DNA of 16,390 nucleotides, from positions 4,561-20,950 of the forward strand of contig DBNW01000069.1 of the NCBI GenBank assembly GCA_002299425.1, written 5' to 3'. Source of the stretch: Methylococcaceae bacterium UBA662 (GTDB lineage: Bacteria; Pseudomonadota; Gammaproteobacteria; Methylococcales; Methylomonadaceae). Below the pieces are notes generated by a model. It made no database searches, was not told the DNA's origin, and was given only the letters and a program-made list of their open reading frames with translations. A program made the translations under genes and the position numbers. Below, piece by piece: positions 13,325 to 16,390 of the stretch (the first letter of the stretch is position 1; every line of letters starts with the position of its first letter).

Positions 13325-15473
13325 CGGTCGCCAACTTAGCATAAGCCAGCATCAGCCATTTCACCCCGACCTGTTGAAAGCTCACCTGCACCCGCTCTTG
13401 TGCGCCCTCGCCTTCCTGTTGCAGAATAACGCCCTTGCCAAATTTTTCATGCCTGACCCGTTGCCCGAGCTTGAACTGCCCAGAGGACTGGACCACACCG
13501 AAACCGGGCAGGGGCCTGCGGGTATTCGCCCGCAGCCTGACTTCCTGCACTAAGTGCGGCGGAATTTCTTTCAGGAATCGGGATGGCCGAGGATGGGTTT
13601 CCCGCCCATACAGCCGCCGGGATTCGCTGTAACTTAAGCACAGCCCGCGCATGGCGCGGGTGATGCCGACATAGCACAAGCGCCGCTCTTCTTCCAAACG
13701 CCCGGCATCATCGACCGATTGCTGCGACGGAAACAAGCCTTCTTCCATCCCCACCAAAAACACCTGTTTAAACTCTAAGCCCTTAGCCGAATGCAAGGTC
13801 ATCAACTGCACGCAATCGGCAGCATCATCGGCCTGCATTTCGCCTGCTTCCAGGGCGGCATAGGCCAAAAACAAATCCAATTCCGACAAGCTCTCTTCGT
13901 TGTTTTGATAGGGGTCAAACAATTTGGCGGCGTTAACCAGTTCTTCTAGGTTTTCAGCTTTTTCCTCGCCCCGGTCGGCTTTATCTTGCTGATAAAAAGC
14001 CAGCAAAGCGCTTTTTTCCACCACCAGCTTGACTTGCTCAAATAACTCCAAGCCCCGCGCTTGCTCCGCCAACTGGTTGATCAAATTTAAAAACCGCTTC
14101 AAAGCCTGACCGGCCCTAGCCGATACCCGTGTTTGTTGGATTACGGTTTCAGTCGCCGCCCACAGTGACAACTGGTGTTCGCGGGCAACGTGCCTGACCG
14201 TCTCCAGGGTGCTGGCACCGATGCCTCGGGTGGGTAGGTTGACCACCCGCTCGAAGGAGGTGTCGTCAGTGCGATTAACTAACAGCCGCAGATACGCCAG
14301 AGCCGTCTTGATTTCGGCGCGGTCAAAAAAGCGCAGACCGCCATAAACCCGATACGGGATGTGGCTGGCCATGAGCTTTTCCTCAAACTGGCGCGATTGG
14401 GCGTTAGAGCGGTACAAAATAGCGATGTCGGAACGGCTGCCGCCGGCAGCAACCCAAGCCCGGATACGCTCGACGACAAAATACGCCTCGTCCAATTCAT
14501 TAAACGCCGCGTACAAGGCAATCGCTTCGCCGTCACCCGTTTGTGTCCACAATTCCTTGCCAATCCGTCCGCTGTTAAAACCGATGACCGCATTGGCGGC
14601 TTTTAAAATGGTGCCGGTGGAGCGGTAATTTTGTTCCAGCTTTACCAACTGGTGATCGGGATGGTGTTTGCGAAACAAATGGATATTTTCGATTTTGGCC
14701 CCGCGCCAGCCATAAATAGACTGATCATCATCGCCTACCACAAACAAGTTGCCCCGGCCTTCGGTTAATAGCCGCAGCCAAGCGTATTGGACGGTGTTGG
14801 TGTCTTGGAACTCGTCGACATGGACTTGCTGGAAGCGTTGCTGATAAAAATCCAAGAGGTCTTGATGGTCACGCAACAATTCATGCGCTCGCAACAGCAA
14901 TTCGGCAAAATCAACCAAACCCGAACGTTGGCAGATGTTCTCATAGGCCCGGTAAACGGCCAACAACTGGCGTTGGTACGGATCGTTACCGTCAGACCCC
15001 TGCCGCGCCCGCACGCCTGCGTCTTTTTGCGCGTTGATGTGCCATTGCAACTGCTTGGCCGGCCATTGAGCCTCGTCTAAGCCCAGCGTGTTCAACAGGC
15101 GTTTGATCACCCGCAATTGATCGGCGGAATCCATCACCTGAAAAGTGCTAGGCAAGCCTGAACGCTCCGCATGCCGACGTAACAAACGGTGCGCTAAACC
15201 GTGAAACGTGCCTATCCACAAAGCATGAGCGGGCAGGTTCAGCAAATCCTCAAGACGCGAGCGCATTTCCTTAGCGGCCTTATTGGTAAAGGTGACCGCC
15301 AAAACCGCATGGGGTGATAAACCCGCTACTTGAATTTGCCAGGCGATCCGATGCACTAAGACCCGCGTTTTACCACTGCCAGCCCCCGCTAAAACCAACG
15401 TAGCCCCAGGCGGTGCGGTCACTGCTGCCCGCTGGGCGGCGTTTAAGGGGGTGATTATTTTAGTGATATCCAT
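13317..15473 (-). CDS. uvrD: DNA helicase II (UvrD), superfamily 1 3'-5' helicase
   Basis: The 718-residue protein (E. coli UvrD has 720) unwinds DNA in nucleotide excision and mismatch repair. Motifs: Q-motif LNAAQ (10-14), Walker A AGAGSGKT (29-36), motif Ia VTFTNKAAKEM (60-70), TFHGLAHRLLRRH (89-101), motif II VDEFQDTN (219-226), motif III GDDDQSIYGWRGA (247-259), motif IV LEQNYRS (279-285), and the C-terminal LMTLHSAKGLEF and YVGITRAM. The SSB/UvrB-interacting tail with GxxVRHEKFGKGVI is present. The ATG at 15471-15473 gives the usual N terminus; one 18 nt upstream is possible. No clear ribosome-binding site or LexA box was seen. It appears to be the first gene of the operon that continues into lipid A genes. 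Confidence 0.97.
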   Translation of the reverse strand: MDITKIITPLNAAQRAAVTAPPGATLVLAGAGSGKTRVLVHRIAWQIQVAGLSPHAVLAVTFTNKAAKEMRSRLEDLLNLPAHALWIGTFHGLAHRLLRRHAERSGLPSTFQVMDSADQLRVIKRLLNTLGLDEAQWPAKQLQWHINAQKDAGVRARQGSDGNDPYQRQLLAVYRAYENICQRSGLVDFAELLLRAHELLRDHQDLLDFYQQRFQQVHVDEFQDTNTVQYAWLRLLTEGRGNLFVVGDDDQSIYGWRGAKIENIHLFRKHHPDHQLVKLEQNYRSTGTILKAANAVIGFNSGRIGKELWTQTGDGEAIALYAAFNELDEAYFVVERIRAWVAAGGSRSDIAILYRSNAQSRQFEEKLMASHIPYRVYGGLRFFDRAEIKTALAYLRLLVNRTDDTSFERVVNLPTRGIGASTLETVRHVAREHQLSLWAATETVIQQTRVSARAGQALKRFLNLINQLAEQARGLELFEQVKLVVEKSALLAFYQQDKADRGEEKAENLEELVNAAKLFDPYQNNEESLSELDLFLAYAALEAGEMQADDAADCVQLMTLHSAKGLEFKQVFLVGMEEGLFPSQQSVDDAGRLEEERRLCYVGITRAMRGLCLSYSESRRLYGRETHPRPSRFLKEIPPHLVQEVRLRANTRRPLPGFGVVQSSGQFKLGQRVRHEKFGKGVILQQEGEGAQERVQVSFQQVGVKWLMLAYAKLATDG

Positions 15474-15607
15474 AGCGTGTCGCTTGCACATTTAGCGTGG
15501 TTGTGTATAGTTGCTGCGGTTCTTGTGGTCGGCGAACCAATCCTAAAATTGCCCTTTTGAAAAAAATAACAAATAACTATCAATTACCTAGAGATGAGGA
15601 TAAGACA

Positions 15608-15862
15608 ATGAACTTTGACTTTAAGCGCATGGTGAAATTTGAACACAACGTGGGCACCAAGGAAAAGCAATACCGCCTTTATGCCGGTGCCGTAGTGGCC
15701 GGGCTTTCGGTTTTTATGGGCAACATCGTTTTGTTGGTAATCGGCATGGTTTTGATCGCCACCGGCTTTAGCGGCTGGTGTCCGGTTTATTCCGGCCTGA
15801 ATAAAAACACCTGTGAATCGACAGGAAACGGTCCGGATTCAACCGGTAGCGGTTCCGAATAA
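15608..15862 (+). CDS. YgaP-like (DUF2892) inner membrane protein
   Basis: The 84-residue protein matches the YgaP transmembrane family. It has the FEHNVGTKEKQYRLYAGA entry sequence (11-28), two hydrophobic helices (about 24-37 and 39-54) and the GWCPVYSGLNKNTC ending (56-69), followed by a short Ser/Gly tail. In some proteins this domain is fused to a rhodanese; here it stands alone. Function is not established. The ATG at 15608 has GAGGA (15596-15600) seven bases upstream; the open frame runs further up to 15497 but that part is not family sequence. A possible promoter is TTGAAA (15557-15562) with TATCAA (15578-15583), spacing 15, a weak match. An intrinsic terminator follows. Confidence 0.88.
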   Translation: MNFDFKRMVKFEHNVGTKEKQYRLYAGAVVAGLSVFMGNIVLLVIGMVLIATGFSGWCPVYSGLNKNTCESTGNGPDSTGSGSE

Positions 15863-15873
15863 TTTTTACCCTT

Positions 15874-15905
15874 AAAACTACAGGGACGTAGTTTTTGCTT
15901 TTTCA
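15874..15905 (+). terminator. Intrinsic terminator after the YgaP-like gene
   Basis: AAAACTAC (15874-15881) and GTAGTTTT (15888-15895) form a perfect 8-bp stem with loop AGGGAC, followed by a T-rich run to 15903. It lies 12 nt after the stop and 7 nt before the end of the convergent fxsA gene, and may serve the other strand partly as well. Confidence 0.85.
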
Positions 15906-15911
15906 TCGCGC

Positions 15912-16343
15912 TTATTCATCGCGCCGAAACTCGCCGTCCAACACGCCGTAGGTTTGAGCATTCGGCCGCAAACCCGCCGCCTGCACACAATAATTTTCCA
16001 GCAAATACCGGGCAATGCGCTTGCGCAGCGACGGCACCAGGCACACAAACCCCATCAGATCGGTAATAAACCCCGGCGTCAACAGCAACGCCCCGCCGAC
16101 CAAAATAATCGGTCCCTCAATGATCGCATAAGCGGGTATCTCACCCTTCGCCAGGCTGTTTTGAAAGCGTTGCCAGGTGGCCAACCCCTGTTGCCGCAGC
16201 ATCACCGTACCGATGACTGCGGTCAGCACCACCAAAAAAATGGTCGGGGCCGCCCCCAACACACCGCCCACCTGCAACAACAAATAAATTTCCACAAACG
16301 GGACCATCAAGACCACTAAAAACACAACGTGAAAACGCTTCAT
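15912..16343 (-). CDS. fxsA: FxsA family membrane protein
   Basis: The 143-residue protein (E. coli FxsA 158) has the family pattern: N-terminal hydrophobic MxxFLVVLMVPFVEIYLLLQVGG-like stretch (8-27), a second helix (33-49), EGPIILVGGALLLTPGFITDLMGF (76-99) and a charged C-terminal tail. FxsA is an inner membrane protein known in E. coli for relieving F-exclusion of phage T7 when overproduced; its usual function is unclear. It is often next to groESL, but the neighbour here on its 3' side is the convergent YgaP-like gene. The ATG (16341-16343) has AAGGG upstream within a small hairpin. Confidence 0.93.
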   Translation of the reverse strand: MKRFHVVFLVVLMVPFVEIYLLLQVGGVLGAAPTIFLVVLTAVIGTVMLRQQGLATWQRFQNSLAKGEIPAYAIIEGPIILVGGALLLTPGFITDLMGFVCLVPSLRKRIARYLLENYCVQAAGLRPNAQTYGVLDGEFRRDE

Positions 16344-16357
16344 TAAGATACCCTTAA
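16343..16357 (-). promoter_or_regulatory. Small AU-rich hairpin over the fxsA ribosome-binding site
   Basis: Read on the minus strand, TTAAG (16357-16353), loop GGTAT and CTTAA (16347-16343) form a 5-bp stem. The AAGGG ribosome-binding site (16355-16351) lies partly in the stem and partly in the loop, and the first base of the start codon is in the stem. Such a fold could lower translation at low temperature, but its stability is small. Confidence 0.3.
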
Positions 16358-16390
16358 GTTATAATCATAGGACTTTCGCTATACCCCAGA

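Noticed and set aside
1..16390. CRISPR array, tRNA/rRNA genes, intact insertion sequence or prophage
   Set aside because: No regularly spaced repeats, no tRNA-like cloverleaf, and no transposase or integrase coding region were recognised on reading both strands.

Overview
This window looks like chromosomal DNA of a gammaproteobacterium. The uvrD sequence, the lpxK-ycaR-kdsB gene order with exbB/exbD upstream, and an fxsA gene all fit. The combination of a membrane desaturase, a complete AmmeMemoRadiSam set and Uma2 nucleases would suit a methanotroph-like Methylococcales genome, but that is a guess from gene content, not proof. No tRNA, rRNA, CRISPR array, integrase or intact insertion sequence was recognised.

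Left part (1-3076): a truncated Uma2-family nuclease and a complete DUF3375 protein (JetA, the kleisin-like subunit of type I Wadjet anti-plasmid systems) lie on the minus strand. Divergent from them is a phosphoribosyltransferase-TRSP protein, a family otherwise known from tellurite-resistance-associated (Ter) biosynthetic clusters. This is the defence/stress-flavoured part. The remaining Wadjet genes, if present, would lie left of the window beyond the Uma2 gene.

Middle part (3078-9043): all three members of the AmmeMemoRadiSam set are here, with amrS on the minus strand and amrB-amrA overlapping on the plus strand. They are split by an acyl-lipid desaturase-like gene. The two long non-coding stretches flanking the desaturase (4164-4711 and 5774-6102) are full of inverted repeats. 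The first holds two interleaved 10-bp inverted repeats that cannot easily form together, followed by an attenuator-like hairpin. The second is a nearly continuous chain of hairpins with competing and long-range pairings, just upstream of amrB. These two stretches are the best candidates for something undescribed. A SHOCT-domain protein with an unrecognised N-terminal part and a second Uma2 nuclease follow, ending at a REP-like palindrome.

Right part (9106-15473, minus strand): a compact run uvrD - MFS transporter - exbB - exbD - lpxK - ycaR - kdsB. The last five genes each overlap the next by exactly 4 nt, implying translational coupling of an ExbBD-type motor pair with lipid A/KDO synthesis. 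Divergent from uvrD is a small YgaP-like membrane protein ending in a clear intrinsic terminator. A convergent fxsA, whose ribosome-binding site sits in a small AU-rich hairpin, closes the window.
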